A stretch of 53,309 nt of DNA from Gemmatimonadota bacterium (GCA_002718595.1 PBFD01000002.1:357442-410750), one strand, 5' to 3'; numbered from the stretch's first letter, positions 24,004 through 35,300 are shown. A program made the numbers and translations. Notes: generated from the sequence alone by a model not told the origin.

Positions 24004-26715
24004 TTAAGCTTCTAATGCTATGTTGCGCAGGACCGTTTGTAGGATGCCACCATTTTGGTAGTACTCTACGTCCGCTCCAGAATCCAATCTGGCAATAACC
24101 TTGAATTTGATTTCTCGTCCGTCATCAGTTTGTGCCACAACGTCTAGTTTTTTGCCGGGATGAAGTCCCTCAGAGATACCTAGGATATTATATCTTTCTT
24201 TACCAGACAGGCCGAGGTTTTCAGCGGTCACGCCCCCTTCAAATTGTAGCGGCAAGACTCCCATGCCCACCAAGTTGCTCCTGTGGATCCTTTCATAGCT
24301 TTCAGCTATCACAGCTTTGACGCCTAAGAGATAAGTTCCTTTAGCTGCCCAATCTCTCGAGCTCCCTGTACCATATTCTCGACCAGCTAAAATTACTAAT
24401 GGTGTTCCTTCTTCCTGATACCTCATTGCGGCATCGTATATTGATGTTTCTGCTCCGCTCGGGATGTGTATAGTGTGTCCCCCTTCACGGTCATCCAATA
24501 ACAGGTTGCGAATTCTTATGTTACCAAAAGTTCCCCGAATCATGACTTCGTGACTGCCACGACGGGATCCAAATGTATTGAACTCCCAAGGTTTTACACC
24601 GTGTGTTGCCAGGTATTGCCCAGCCGGTTCATCCTTCGGAATTGCTCCTGCAGGTGAAATATGATCCGTAGTGGTCGTGTGTCCAAATATACCGAGAACC
24701 CTGGCCTCTGTTATGTCCTTTGGATTGGGCATTTGCAACGACATACCTTGAAAGAAAGGTGGATTTCGAATGTAGGTAGACGAATCATCCCAATCGTAGA
24801 GGTTCTTGTCCCCAGTAGGAAGGGGAAGTTCTCTCCATAGGTCATTTCCTTCGAAAACTTCCGCGTAGCGTTGTTTATACATGTTTGGATCAAGGGCTTG
24901 TTCGAGTGTCGTTTTGATCAGATTAGAACTAGGCCAGACATCTCGAAGAAATACTGGAGAACCTTCTCGATCATTGCCGATGGGTTCCGTCTCCCAGTTA
25001 ATATGGACATTTCCTGCCAAGGCGTAGGCTACTACGAGCATTGGTGATGCAAGGAAGTTTGCTCGAATGTCAGAATGTATACGAGCTTCAAAATTACGGT
25101 TCCCAGAGAGTACGGATGCCACCACGAGTCCATTTTGTTCAACAGCATTACTTATAGATTCTGGGAGTGGACCTGAATTTCCTATGCAGGTGGTGCATCC
25201 ATATCCAACAACTCCGAATTTTAGCTCTTCAAGGAATTCCATCAGCCCAGATGATTCAAGGTAATCTGTAACGACCTTAGATCCTGGTGCCATACTGGAT
25301 TTCACCCAAGGTTTTATCTCAAGTCCCAGTTCAACAGCCTTTTTGGCGAGCAGTCCAGCACCTATCATAACAGACGGATTGGAAGTGTTAGTGCAACTTG
25401 TTATAGCGGCTATAACAATTTCACCGTCACTTATGTCATGTGCTTCCCCGTTGATATCTATCTCAGCCTTGCGCTCCTCTACAGGGTCATAGTTAAATCC
25501 TGAAGGGATCAGATCGGGCAGTGCTGTTTTAAACGTGCCAGGCAGAGCGTCCAGTGCAATACGATCTTGAGGCCTCTTTGGGCCAGCAACACTGGGTTCC
25601 ACAGTAGAGAGATCCATGTGTAGTGTATGTGTGTAGGAGGGATCTGGAGTTTCATCTGTTCGGAACAGACCCTGTTGTTTGGATATGACTTCTACCCTCT
25701 GGATCAATTCTTCAGACCTTCCAGAACCTCTAAGGTAGGAGAGGGTTTCTTGATCTACTGGGAAAAAACCAACTGTAGCGCCATATTCGGGTGCCATATT
25801 GGCCAATGTTGCCCGGTCAGGAAGACTCAAATTGGAGAGTCCTGGACCGAAATATTCTACAAAGCTTCCGACGACTCCATACTCTCTGAGCATTTGGACT
25901 ACGTGAAGCACGAGGTCGGTCGCTGTAGACCCTTCGGGAAGTTCTCCAGAGAATTTTACTCCTACGACATCGGGCAAGAGCATGTGGTAGGGTTGTCCAG
26001 TCAGGACCGCCTCCGCTTCGATGCCCCCGACTCCCCAACCAACGACACCCAACCCATTGATCATCGTCGTGTGAGAGTCAGTTCCGACGACTGTGTCTGG
26101 AAAAGCAATCTGTGTTCCATCGTCATCTTCTCTTCTTTGGACTACAGAGGCTAAGTATTCCAGGTTGACCTGATGAACAATTCCAGTGCCAGGAGGAACA
26201 ACTCTGAAATCCCGAAACGAGTCCTGTGCCCATCTGAGCAGGGTATATCTTTCGCGGTTGCGCTCGAATTCTTTCTCCACATTCTTTCTGTAGGCCTCAG
26301 GACTACCAAAGAAATCCACCTGAACCGAATGATCAATGACCAGATCCACAGGAACTATCGGATTTATACGACTTGGGTCTCCCCCAAGAGATTTTAAACC
26401 ATCACGCATCGCTGCTAAGTCCACCACTGCAGGTACACCAGTGAAGTCCTGTAATATGACTCGGCTGGGCATGAAAGGGACATCGGCTTCTACTTTCTCC
26501 GGACTCCAATTTGCGACTGCTTTGACATGTGTTTCATTTACGTGCTTGCCAACAGAGTTTCGCAAAACGTTTTCAAGAAGAACTCGTATTGAGAAAGGGA
26601 GTCTGTCGATATCGATAATGCCCTCGCCATTCAAAGCGCTAGGGTTGTAGAACGTTGTCGGCCCTTCTTTGAGATCGACTGTGAATTTTGCTCCGTATGG
26701 GTTGCTCGCCATCAT
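24004..26715 (-). CDS. acnA: Aconitate hydratase A
   Basis: Interconverts citrate and isocitrate. The 903 residues are the normal AcnA length. The cluster cysteines are in AITSCTNTSNPSVM and GYGCTTCIGNSGPL. The substrate loop GREYGTGSSRDWAAKG lies in the C-terminal swivel domain, near residues 780-795. The start at ATG 26715 is followed by a second ATG codon; either may be used. It is convergent with the floA operon. It lies in the same 15 kb as citrate synthase and isocitrate dehydrogenase but is transcribed separately. Confidence 0.98.
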   Translation of the reverse strand: MMASNPYGAKFTVDLKEGPTTFYNPSALNGEGIIDIDRLPFSIRVLLENVLRNSVGKHVNETHVKAVANWSPEKVEADVPFMPSRVILQDFTGVPAVVDLAAMRDGLKSLGGDPSRINPIVPVDLVIDHSVQVDFFGSPEAYRKNVEKEFERNRERYTLLRWAQDSFRDFRVVPPGTGIVHQVNLEYLASVVQRREDDDGTQIAFPDTVVGTDSHTTMINGLGVVGWGVGGIEAEAVLTGQPYHMLLPDVVGVKFSGELPEGSTATDLVLHVVQMLREYGVVGSFVEYFGPGLSNLSLPDRATLANMAPEYGATVGFFPVDQETLSYLRGSGRSEELIQRVEVISKQQGLFRTDETPDPSYTHTLHMDLSTVEPSVAGPKRPQDRIALDALPGTFKTALPDLIPSGFNYDPVEERKAEIDINGEAHDISDGEIVIAAITSCTNTSNPSVMIGAGLLAKKAVELGLEIKPWVKSSMAPGSKVVTDYLESSGLMEFLEELKFGVVGYGCTTCIGNSGPLPESISNAVEQNGLVVASVLSGNRNFEARIHSDIRANFLASPMLVVAYALAGNVHINWETEPIGNDREGSPVFLRDVWPSSNLIKTTLEQALDPNMYKQRYAEVFEGNDLWRELPLPTGDKNLYDWDDSSTYIRNPPFFQGMSLQMPNPKDITEARVLGIFGHTTTTDHISPAGAIPKDEPAGQYLATHGVKPWEFNTFGSRRGSHEVMIRGTFGNIRIRNLLLDDREGGHTIHIPSGAETSIYDAAMRYQEEGTPLVILAGREYGTGSSRDWAAKGTYLLGVKAVIAESYERIHRSNLVGMGVLPLQFEGGVTAENLGLSGKERYNILGISEGLHPGKKLDVVAQTDDGREIKFKVIARLDSGADVEYYQNGGILQTVLRNIALEA

Positions 26716-26846
26716 TGGGCCTTTGTCATGTAAGTTTGTGGTTGCTTAGGGAGGTGTAGTTTATCTGTTTAATTTGATTCTGTATAGCAAATCAAGTCTC
26801 TACTGTCGTCGAAATATCTTTTCTGATATCGATTTGTTCAAGGTGC

Positions 26847-28631
26847 TCAACTGAGCAAGCCTATTTGTGGAAAAATTTTATGTATCCCCCAGGCAGATAA
26901 TCCTGCCACTAGCATACAAATAAAGCCAGTGGCGATGTCTCCATATATGAGAAACCCAGTTCCGAAAATGCAACTATAGATTAGTACACAACCAAGGAAC
27001 CAACACATTAGACTTGCTGTTAGTTCTGAGTTGTTGTCAGTGCCTGGGTCTTTTACGTCAGCTTGGTGGATTATTGTGTTCCATCCAGGTCCTAACGGCC
27101 TAATTTTTCGGTAGAAGTTAATCAGGGTTTCGTTGTCTTCGGGCTCTGTTATCATAGTGATGACCAGCCAACCAGCAGTGGTTATTGCTACACTTACTAC
27201 AAGTGTGTTAGAAGGACTCCAGGATTGGAAGCCGATCTGTGTGTGTACGAAACCAAAATAGAGGGCGGTTAGAAAGGAAATGACCATTGCGGCTATTTCG
27301 GTCCAACTGTTTATGCGCCACCAAAACCATCTAAGAAGAAAGACCAAACCAGTTCCAGCACCTATTTGTAAAAGAATCTGGAATGCCTGCATAGCTGTTT
27401 CAAGTTGCAAGGCCACCCAAGATGATATCAACATTAAACCCAGGGTAGAGAAGCGGCCCATTCTTACATAATGTTGCTCTCCGCAGTCGGGGTTGTAAAA
27501 CCGACGATAAACATCATCTATAAGATAAGAGGCTCCCCAATTGAGATGCGTGCTGATTGTAGACATGTATGCTGCAATAAGTGATGCAACGACTAGCCCT
27601 AGCAGACCGTGTGGCAGGAAAACTAACATTGCGGGATATGCCATGTCATGTCCAAGAGTGGATCTGTCAACGTTAGGAAAAGCCAGAGCCAGATCTTCTA
27701 TACCTGGATAAACAATTAATGAGGCTAGGGCAACTATTATCCAAGGCCAGGGTCGTAGAGCATAATGGGCTATGTTGAACCACAGAGCAGCTTGGAGCGC
27801 ATTTTTTTCATTTTGTGCTGCCAACATTCGTTGCGCTGAATATCCACCACCACCAGGCTCTGCACCTGGGTACCAAGTACTCCACCATTGGACTGCTATA
27901 GGAATTATTAGGATAGTTAGTGCTTCACTAGGATCGGAAAAATCTGGCAAAAAGGAAATCTTATTTGCGATATTTGGATTGGTTATGAGGCCCGATAACC
28001 CACCTACTTCGGGAAGTTGTAATGCGTAGAAAGCAGCTAGCACAGCCCCAGTCATTGATATCCCAAATAACATCAAGTCTGTCATGAGAATCCCTCTTAA
28101 CCCAGATGTAGCTGAGTAGATTAAGGTTGTGGCTCCTGCGACCAGAACAATTGTATATTTATCTATACCTAGCAGTACCTCTCCGATCTTGATGGCAGAT
28201 AAAGTGACCGATGCCATAATCATTACATTGAAAAATACTCCCAAGTAAATTGCTCTAAATCCTCTCAGAAAAGCTGCTTTCTTTCCACTGTATCTGAGTT
28301 CATAAAAGCCTATGTCGGTAATTACTCCAGATCGTCTCCAGAGCTTTGCATAGAAGAAGACAGTGCACATGCCTGTTATCACAAATGCCCACCAAATCCA
28401 GTTCTGACTGACACCACCGTTACGAACTAAATCAGAAATAAGGTTAGGTGTATCACTTGAGAAAGTCGTTGCGACCATTGATGTGCCCAGTAACCACCAA
28501 GGCATGGATCGTCCAGCCAAAAAGTATTCTTTAGTATTGCTTCCCGCTTTTCGACTGTATAGGAGACCCAGAGATATGACCACGAGTCCATAGACGCAAA
28601 GCACGCCCCAGTCTAAGGTAGAAAGCTGCAT
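26847..28631 (-). CDS. Sodium:solute symporter (SSS family)
   Basis: A 594-residue symporter with about 14 membrane helices. The N-terminal core shows VISLGLLYSRKAGSNTKEYF, AGRSMPWWLLGTSMVATTF and the sodium-site region. A well-conserved WYPGAEPGGGGYSAQRM lies near residues 262-280. It is longer than the symporter at 19005 and belongs to a different subgroup, with an extended C-terminus. No DUF3311 partner. The substrate is not identifiable. It is encoded upstream of acnA on the same strand, 131 bp away. Confidence 0.9.
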   Translation of the reverse strand: MQLSTLDWGVLCVYGLVVISLGLLYSRKAGSNTKEYFLAGRSMPWWLLGTSMVATTFSSDTPNLISDLVRNGGVSQNWIWWAFVITGMCTVFFYAKLWRRSGVITDIGFYELRYSGKKAAFLRGFRAIYLGVFFNVMIMASVTLSAIKIGEVLLGIDKYTIVLVAGATTLIYSATSGLRGILMTDLMLFGISMTGAVLAAFYALQLPEVGGLSGLITNPNIANKISFLPDFSDPSEALTILIIPIAVQWWSTWYPGAEPGGGGYSAQRMLAAQNEKNALQAALWFNIAHYALRPWPWIIVALASLIVYPGIEDLALAFPNVDRSTLGHDMAYPAMLVFLPHGLLGLVVASLIAAYMSTISTHLNWGASYLIDDVYRRFYNPDCGEQHYVRMGRFSTLGLMLISSWVALQLETAMQAFQILLQIGAGTGLVFLLRWFWWRINSWTEIAAMVISFLTALYFGFVHTQIGFQSWSPSNTLVVSVAITTAGWLVITMITEPEDNETLINFYRKIRPLGPGWNTIIHQADVKDPGTDNNSELTASLMCWFLGCVLIYSCIFGTGFLIYGDIATGFICMLVAGLSAWGIHKIFPQIGLLS

Positions 28632-28708
28632 AGATGTTTTTTAAGTATGTATCTGGTTTCCTGGATGTTTTACTTAGAGGCCGAGTCTAGATTAACAGGT
28701 TAGTAAAC

Positions 28709-28736
28709 TTGATGTAAAGGCGAGGTAATGTACAAT
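28709..28736 (+). promoter_or_regulatory. Possible promoter upstream of ridA
   Basis: TTGATG (28709-28714), a 16-bp spacer and TACAAT (28731-28736) give a sigma70-like match in the 282-bp divergent gap between the symporter and ridA. It is about 178 bp upstream of the ridA ATG, so the leader would be long. The match is a single unsupported hit. Confidence 0.3.
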
Positions 28737-28913
28737 CTATCCCTAGATTAGTACAATGAGGACGTCTGCTGATAGATTCTGATATGGGTCAGGACGTATA
28801 AGGTCTTTGCGAAGCTACAAGAACTATGGATCCGATCTTTCAAGACAAGAGAGTGCCATGATTTGAAAGAAATTTAAGATTATCAATCCACCAAAAATAA
28901 AAAGGAATTGACG

Positions 28914-29375
28914 ATGAGATTAGTAGGGATTTTTATGATGCTAGCAGGTGTTTCGGGTTGCCTATCTGAAAACAACGTGTATGAAAATGCAGAACAAGCC
29001 AGGTCGTATTTTGCTTCCAGATCTCCGGGAGACACTAGTGTACCTCCATTCAGTGGAGCCGTGCAGATTGGTCCTACTTTGTACATATCTGGAACGTTGG
29101 GTTTGGAGGAGAATCAACAAGTTCCAGAAACAGCTGAAACTGAAGCACGAATTGTTCTAGACAACATAAAGAGTAGCCTAGAAGAGGCTGGCATGACCAT
29201 GGATGATTTAGTATATGTCGACGTTTTTAGTTCAGATGTTGCTGACTATGACGCTTTTAACGGAGTCTATAGAACTTATTTCGAGCAGGAATTCCCAGCA
29301 CGAGCTTTTGTGGGCTCTGGCCAACTGCTTTTTGGAGCCAGGTTTGAGGTCAAAGCAATAGCGGTTAAGCGATAA
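28914..29375 (+). CDS. RidA/YjgF-family protein with a lipoprotein signal
   Basis: RidA proteins deaminate reactive imine/enamine intermediates and are normally cytosolic. This 153-residue protein instead begins MRLVGIFMMLAGVSGC, a hydrophobic signal ending in the lipobox V-S-G-C, so it should be a lipoprotein anchored outside the cytoplasm. The RidA fold follows, with GAVQIGPTLYISG, LEEAGMTMDDLVYVDVF and PARAFVGSGQL, which holds the substrate-binding Arg. ATG 28914 has AAGGA 7 bases upstream. The role outside the cell is unknown. Confidence 0.9.
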   Translation: MRLVGIFMMLAGVSGCLSENNVYENAEQARSYFASRSPGDTSVPPFSGAVQIGPTLYISGTLGLEENQQVPETAETEARIVLDNIKSSLEEAGMTMDDLVYVDVFSSDVADYDAFNGVYRTYFEQEFPARAFVGSGQLLFGARFEVKAIAVKR

Positions 29376-29426
29376 TTAGAGTTTCAGATTGCTAAAAGTT
29401 CATTTTTAGATAGGATTCGGACAAAT

Positions 29427-29795
29427 ATGAGGCTTATAGGAAAGACCGAAAGAGCACACGGAATAGTGGATGAAACAAACTTTGTTCTTCCGGCTTTGAC
29501 ACAGCCAATGTTGGGCAAGGATGATAAAGTTCCGATTCGTGCCTATAGGGTCACTTTTGGTGAAGGTGGAAGGACCTATTGGCATTCACATAGTGATACA
29601 CAGATACTTTTCGGGCTTTCTGGTCAGTGTCTCGTGAGGAATCGTGCTGGGGATGAAGCCCACCTGCATCCTGGAGATATGGTTATTATTGAAGGGGGAG
29701 AGGAGCATTGGCATGGGGCATCCCCAGGCACTGATGGGGAACATTTGGCAATAAATTTGGGTTCTCATACCGAATGGTTAGAATCATCAGGTTAA
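29427..29795 (+). CDS. Single-domain cupin protein
   Basis: A 122-residue cupin with the first metal motif in YWHSHSDTQI and the second in EEHWHGAS, so both ligand sets are present and a divalent metal is likely bound. It resembles quercetinase- or mandelonitrile-lyase-like small cupins, but no substrate can be assigned. It follows ridA by 51 bp on the same strand, so the two may be one unit. Confidence 0.85.
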   Translation: MRLIGKTERAHGIVDETNFVLPALTQPMLGKDDKVPIRAYRVTFGEGGRTYWHSHSDTQILFGLSGQCLVRNRAGDEAHLHPGDMVIIEGGEEHWHGASPGTDGEHLAINLGSHTEWLESSG

Positions 29796-29883
29796 ATCTA
29801 TCTTTGAAGCAGGTATGGAAGTGATAGGGATGGATGTACCTGAGCGACAAGGTGTTGTAGAATAGTATGCAAAAGGCTGCATC

Positions 29884-29967
29884 GCCGGGATGGTGGAATT
29901 GGTAGACGCACCGGACTCAAAATCCGGCGGGCTTAGGCCCTTGCGGGTTCGAGTCCCGCTCCCGGCA
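29884..29967 (+). tRNA. tRNA-Leu (anticodon CAA)
   Basis: A complete type II tRNA with long variable arm. The acceptor stem GCCGGGA pairs with TCCCGGC at the 3' end, with discriminator A. The anticodon stem CCGGA/TCCGG holds the loop CTCAAAA with anticodon CAA at 29918-29920, and the T arm GCGGG-TTCGAGT-CCCGC is intact. The CCA tail is not encoded (ACT follows). It reads UUG leucine codons. It lies alone between the cupin and gltA. Confidence 0.97.
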
Positions 29968-30140
29968 CTCAGGGTTTTCGTGGCTTTTGAGTACTAGATG
30001 TTTTGTTTGTAAATGGCAGTGCACTTCATCATAAGTAAGTAATTGGGTAGGTTTAGTTTTGAGTTGATAAATACGGGAGTTTTAGGAGGACCAATTTAGT
30101 TGGTTCGATCTTCCACCTAAGAATGGTTATCGGAGAACAG

Positions 30141-31448
30141 ATGGCGGAAAATGTGACTAAAGGTAAAGACACTCTAACGATTCGTGACAATCGCACAGGC
30201 AGTGAGTATGAAGTAGATATCCTAGAAGGGGATGTCATTCGAGCAATGGATTTAAGGAAAATCCGAGTGAATGAAGATGACTTTGGGATGATGACTTATG
30301 ATCCTGGATTTTCAAACACAGCTTCGACTCGTAGCACGATAACTTATATAGATGGATCTAAAGGGATATTGGAATATAGAGGGTACCCTATCGAGCAACT
30401 CGCTGAGAAGAGCACTTTCTTAGAGGTAGCCTATCTTATTTTGCATGGGAAACTTCCTCTGGCATCTGAGTTGGATCAGTTCACCTATGAGATCAAGAGT
30501 CACACAAACGTTCACGAAAACATCCGAAAAGTGATGAATGGGTTTCGTTATGATGCCCATGCTATGAGTATGCTCATCAGCTCTGTAGCAGCACTGGGCA
30601 CTTTTTATCCTGAAGCTGGACGGGTGAGCGACCCAGAACTTCGGCGAATGCAGATTCAGAGGTTATTAGCCAAGATGCCGACACTGGCTGCTTTTGCCTA
30701 TCGTCATTATAAAGGTATGCCGGCTAGTTATCCCAATGACAAATTGTCCTACACTTCTAATTTTTTACATATGCTGTTTAGGATTCGTGGCAATCAAGAA
30801 GAGCCTAATCCCGTCTTGGAAAGAGCTTTGGACGTACTATTTATCTTACATGCAGATCATGAGCAGAATTGTTCAACTACAGCAATGAGAACTATTGGTA
30901 GTAGTCGGTCAGATCCGTATTCAGCTCTTGCAGGGGCTATGGGAGCTTTGTATGGGCCATTGCATGGAGGAGCAAACGAAGCTGTTTTAAGAATGCTCCA
31001 AAGAATTGGATCAGTGGACAATATCCCAGATTTCATGGATGGAGTTAGACGTAAAGAAGAGCGTCTAATGGGTTTTGGACATAGGGTGTATAAAGCTTAT
31101 GATCCGAGGGCCAGTATAATTAAAAAGACTGCTTCCGATGTCTTTGAAGTAACGGGCAAGAATCCATTGCTAGATATAGCGTTGGAGCTTGAAAAAATCG
31201 CTCTGAATGACGAATTCTTTGTTTCAAGAAATCTCTATCCTAACGTTGATTTTTATTCGGGCTTGATTTATCAAGCAATGGGTTTCCCAGTTGAAATGTT
31301 TCCAGTGCTTTTTGCAATTCCTAGAACTGTCGGTTGGCTGGCTCAGTGGGAAGAGATGCTTCAGGATAAGGAACAAAAAATATCACGTCCTAGGCAGATT
31401 TTCCTAGGCCCTGAGAGACGGGATTTTGTAGCGATAGATAAAAGGTGA
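30141..31448 (+). CDS. gltA: Citrate synthase
   Basis: Condenses acetyl-CoA and oxaloacetate in the TCA cycle. At 435 residues it is the hexameric Gram-negative-like type. Catalytic His residues lie in HADHEQNCSTTA and GFGHRVYK, with Asp in NVDFYSG near residue 368. GPLHGGANEAV is also present. The start ATG 30141 is preceded by GGAG 5 bases upstream; an ATG at 30123 is the alternative. It follows tRNA-Leu by 173 bp. Confidence 0.97.
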   Translation: MAENVTKGKDTLTIRDNRTGSEYEVDILEGDVIRAMDLRKIRVNEDDFGMMTYDPGFSNTASTRSTITYIDGSKGILEYRGYPIEQLAEKSTFLEVAYLILHGKLPLASELDQFTYEIKSHTNVHENIRKVMNGFRYDAHAMSMLISSVAALGTFYPEAGRVSDPELRRMQIQRLLAKMPTLAAFAYRHYKGMPASYPNDKLSYTSNFLHMLFRIRGNQEEPNPVLERALDVLFILHADHEQNCSTTAMRTIGSSRSDPYSALAGAMGALYGPLHGGANEAVLRMLQRIGSVDNIPDFMDGVRRKEERLMGFGHRVYKAYDPRASIIKKTASDVFEVTGKNPLLDIALELEKIALNDEFFVSRNLYPNVDFYSGLIYQAMGFPVEMFPVLFAIPRTVGWLAQWEEMLQDKEQKISRPRQIFLGPERRDFVAIDKR

Positions 31449-31484
31449 CATGATTGCGGAAAGTACTGTCCGTGAAATGATCTA

Positions 31485-32378
31485 ATGTCCACGGTTTCGG
31501 TCGATGTCTCATTCCAAGGTATCAATGGGTTGATATCTTCTTATTGGATAGATGGGTTAGAGCCACTCTTGGTTGACCCGGGTCCATCGACATCTCTTGA
31601 AGGGTTAGAACAGAGTCTTGAAGAACTCGGGGTCAAGACTTCCGACATTTGTCACATTCTGCTCACCCATATCCATCTTGATCATGCAGGTGGAGTTGGT
31701 CATCTAGTTTCCAGGAATCCACAGATACAGGTGCATTTACATCCTGAAGCAGTTCCGTATTTGACAGATCCTAGGCGTTTGATAGAGAGTACCAGGAGGA
31801 CTTTCAGAGATTCCTATGATCGTCTATGGGGAGATGTGTTACCGATCGACTCCGATCGGATATGTGTTTGGGAATCTCCAGAAAAATGTCCAGTATCAAA
31901 TATTCGATCGATGCCAACACCAGGTCATGTTGGTCATCACGTTTCGTATTTAGAGGAATTGGAAGGTTGTTTCCTAGCGGGAGATGCTCTAGGGGTAATT
32001 TTTACTCACCGGGCTCCAATATATCCTCCGACGCCACCGCCGGGAGTAGATGTTCCTATTTGGCTGGAAACCCTTAAAAATATTGAAGAAATAGGACCAG
32101 AGAGTTTTGGGATTGCTCACTTTGGAATTCACCATGACTTCGAAGTGCGGGTATTGGAGATGCGAGAAAAACTATTGGATCTTCATGATAGAGTCTGTGT
32201 TTGGCTGGATAATCCGGAGGGTTTTGGCCGGGAAGAATTCGAAAAGGAAATTCGTTCGGAGATGTCAAAGTATCTCCCAGCGAATGATGTAAACAGTTAT
32301 TTCGATGTTTTTCCCCCAGTCAGTGATTGGGATGGAATGCAATTGTATTTAGAGCGAAAGAATTTGAAAAAGTCTTAG
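31485..32378 (+). CDS. Metallo-beta-lactamase-fold hydrolase
   Basis: A 297-residue protein with the zinc motif LTHIHLDHAGG near residues 60-70, TPGHVGHHVSY and LAGDALG as further ligands, and HFGIHHD near the end. The fold is that of glyoxalase II and related thiolesterases; the substrate is not known. An ATG start 36 bp after gltA suggests joint transcription. Its stop overlaps the stop of the convergent dnaE2 by 3 bp. Confidence 0.85.
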   Translation: MSTVSVDVSFQGINGLISSYWIDGLEPLLVDPGPSTSLEGLEQSLEELGVKTSDICHILLTHIHLDHAGGVGHLVSRNPQIQVHLHPEAVPYLTDPRRLIESTRRTFRDSYDRLWGDVLPIDSDRICVWESPEKCPVSNIRSMPTPGHVGHHVSYLEELEGCFLAGDALGVIFTHRAPIYPPTPPPGVDVPIWLETLKNIEEIGPESFGIAHFGIHHDFEVRVLEMREKLLDLHDRVCVWLDNPEGFGREEFEKEIRSEMSKYLPANDVNSYFDVFPPVSDWDGMQLYLERKNLKKS

Positions 32379-35300
32379 CTGAAGTCCTTAGATCGTGGCG
32401 GAGATTTTCTGAGATCTTTTAGGTATCTATAGGATTCATCTATCTTTTTGGTTGATCCTTTGGTTCTGTGGACATCGAGCTTGTCTATTTCCGAAGCTAT
32501 CACGTTTGAAACAGATCCTGATTTTTGTAGGCGCCCATAAACAACCAAGAATGGTTCTACTATCAACACATGACGAAGCTTTTGATACAACCTGGGATTC
32601 ACCACTACATTGATGAAACCATGCTCATCTTCCAATGAAATAAAAACATATCCTTTTGCGGAAGAGGGCCTTTGACGAGCTACGACGATCCCGGACACTT
32701 TTATATGCTGATGGTTTGACAGTTCGCACAGGTCCTTACTGAATGTTGTCTCGCTGTCCAGCTCCTTGCGGAGTAAGGACAGTGGATGAACCCCAGAAGA
32801 GAAGTGGAGTATACGGTATTCCATTGCCATTTGTTCAGTAGCTGTAAGTTCTGAAAACGTTATTGTTGAGTCCGGTTCTACCAGCTGTAGCTCGGTTTGA
32901 ATCTGTTTGTTCTTTATTGATCTGTATCCCAATTTTTCTTTTGGCCCCAACCACAAGCCTAGTTGCCATAGAAGCTCCCTGCGTGTCAATCCGAAATCCT
33001 TAAATCCTCCAACTAAAATGAGATTTTCTATCGCCTTCCTTTTCAGTGATTTAGGCATTCTCTGCAGGAATTCCGATAAAGATTTGAATGGTCCATGTTT
33101 TTGTCTCTCTGCTACTAACCTTATTGTAGTTTCTATCCCCCAGTCCTTTACTAAACTCAAACCGATTCTCAAGTCTGAATTTTCTGGGATGCATTTGGTT
33201 TGACTCAGATTAATGTTCGGGAGAAGGATCTCGACTCCTTGGCGCTGCGCATCTCTGCTTAAAGCATCTAGTGAGTAGAATCCCATAGGTTGGTTGTTGA
33301 AGAGGGCGACATAGTATTCGGTACTATAGTAGTGACGAAGCCACACCGATTGATATGCTAACAAGCTAAATGCTACTGCATGAGATTTTGGAAATCCAAA
33401 ACCACTGAATGCTATTATTTGTTGGAATATTTTTTGAGCTACAGATTTATCAATTTTTTTTGATTTGCAGCCATTTTGGAATATCATCCAGTATGATTCT
33501 ATAGATTCCTTGGAGCGCTTGCGACTCATAAATCTTCGCAAGCTGTCCGCTTCTCCATCAGAGAAACCGGCTAAATAGCGACAGATTTGTAAGACTTGAT
33601 CTTGAAAAACAATCACGCCTAAAGTCTCTCCCAGTATTTGTTCTAGGATGGGATGTGCGTACGGTATGGAATAGTCAGGGTTGTTTCGCAAGAGTTCTCT
33701 TCTTTTTACATACGTGTTAATTGCACCACCCACGATAGGGCCTGGACGAACAATAGCGATCTGAATAGCCAATTCATTAAGATTGCGAGGCTGTATGCGA
33801 CGGCCCATTTGGATCTGTGCTCGACTTTCTAACTGGAATGTTCCGATTGTCTCTCCTGAAGAGACATGATCGTAAATTTTCTGGTCTTGAAAATCGATGC
33901 GAGACAGATTGGGAACATAGGAGTGCCTGTCGGAGATCAAATCGATGGCTTCATCCACTAGAGAGAGCATACCCAAAGAGAGGAAGTCAATCTTTATGAA
34001 TCCAGCGTCATTACAAGAATCTTTGTCCCATTGACAAAGAATTCGATCTCCTTGAACACTTGGTTCTAAGGGTACAATCTCTGTTAGGGGGCGACTCGAG
34101 ACTATCATTCCACCAACATGTTGGGATATATGGCGAGGAAGACCGATAATATCTTCGATAAGTTGGTGCAAAACTTTCCATAGTGGAGATGTATTTTTCG
34201 CAGATAATTCCAAGATGGGTTGAAGAGTTTTGGAAAGACATTTTGTGGAGTGATGTTCCACTGATTTAGATATCTTTGTTAAGATTTCCCCTGGAATACC
34301 CAGTGCTTTGCCTACCTCACGAATAGCAGAGCGGGTTCGATATGTAGAGAATGTACATACTAGGGCGGCATTTTCGTGACCATATTTTTTGTAGATCTGG
34401 ATAATCAGCTCTTCTCTGACAGCTCTTGGAAAATCAAGGTCGATATCTGGTATGGTTTCCATATCTTCGTTGAGGAAGCGGCCGAGGAATAGATTTGATT
34501 CTACAGGGTCTATGTGAGAAAGACCGATTAGATAGCAAATAATAGAAGACACCGAAGACCCTCGTCCTCTTCCTGGAGGGAGTCCGCTCTGATCCCTTGG
34601 AACGCCTGTCCGTAGCTTCGAAGAAACTTTTTCAGCAAGTTCTATAATTTCACTGTATACAAGGAAGAACCCAGCTAGATTGTGCGTGTCTACGAGTGAA
34701 AGTTCTTGGTAGAGTCGTTCTCGGGCTTCATTTATAAGTGACGATTTTTCGTAGTATTTTTCTAGTTGTGAGAGGCATTTTAGTCTAAGTAGTTCTAGAG
34801 CTTTGTTTTGACTATTCCCACGAAAATTTGGAAAGGTATATCCGAGGTTTCGTGTAAGATCAAAGTCCGAACATTTTTCTGCGATCGTCAAGGTTTGCTT
34901 CAAAGCGTCAGGATAGTTTCGAAAGCGATAAGACATTTCTCTTGGAGAAGCGAGATAGAATTGGGAATTAGGACGTCTCCATCTGTGTGATCCATCTAGG
35001 GTAGTTCTATTTCGAATAGATACTAGGATGTCTTGAATTCGACTTCTGCTTGGGTGATGGTAATGAACGTTTCCAGTAGCCACCAAGGGAATGTCGAAAC
35101 GATCTGCTAGGAATCCAAGGTTTTTGTTTCTAGATTTTTGTCCTTTTGTTTTATTGTCTTGAATTTCAATGAATAATTGATTCTGATCCAGGGAATTTTT
35201 GAGTTTCCGTAGAACTATTTCGGCAGTATTAAAGCTGTCTTCGAGTGCTATTGAGAGTGGCCCTTTATGGCATCCAGTGAGTATGATGAGTCCCTCTGTT

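Noticed and set aside
28687-28750. Repeated CTAGATTA between the symporter and ridA
   Set aside because: Only 8 bp, AT-rich and not clearly placed relative to a promoter; chance is likely.
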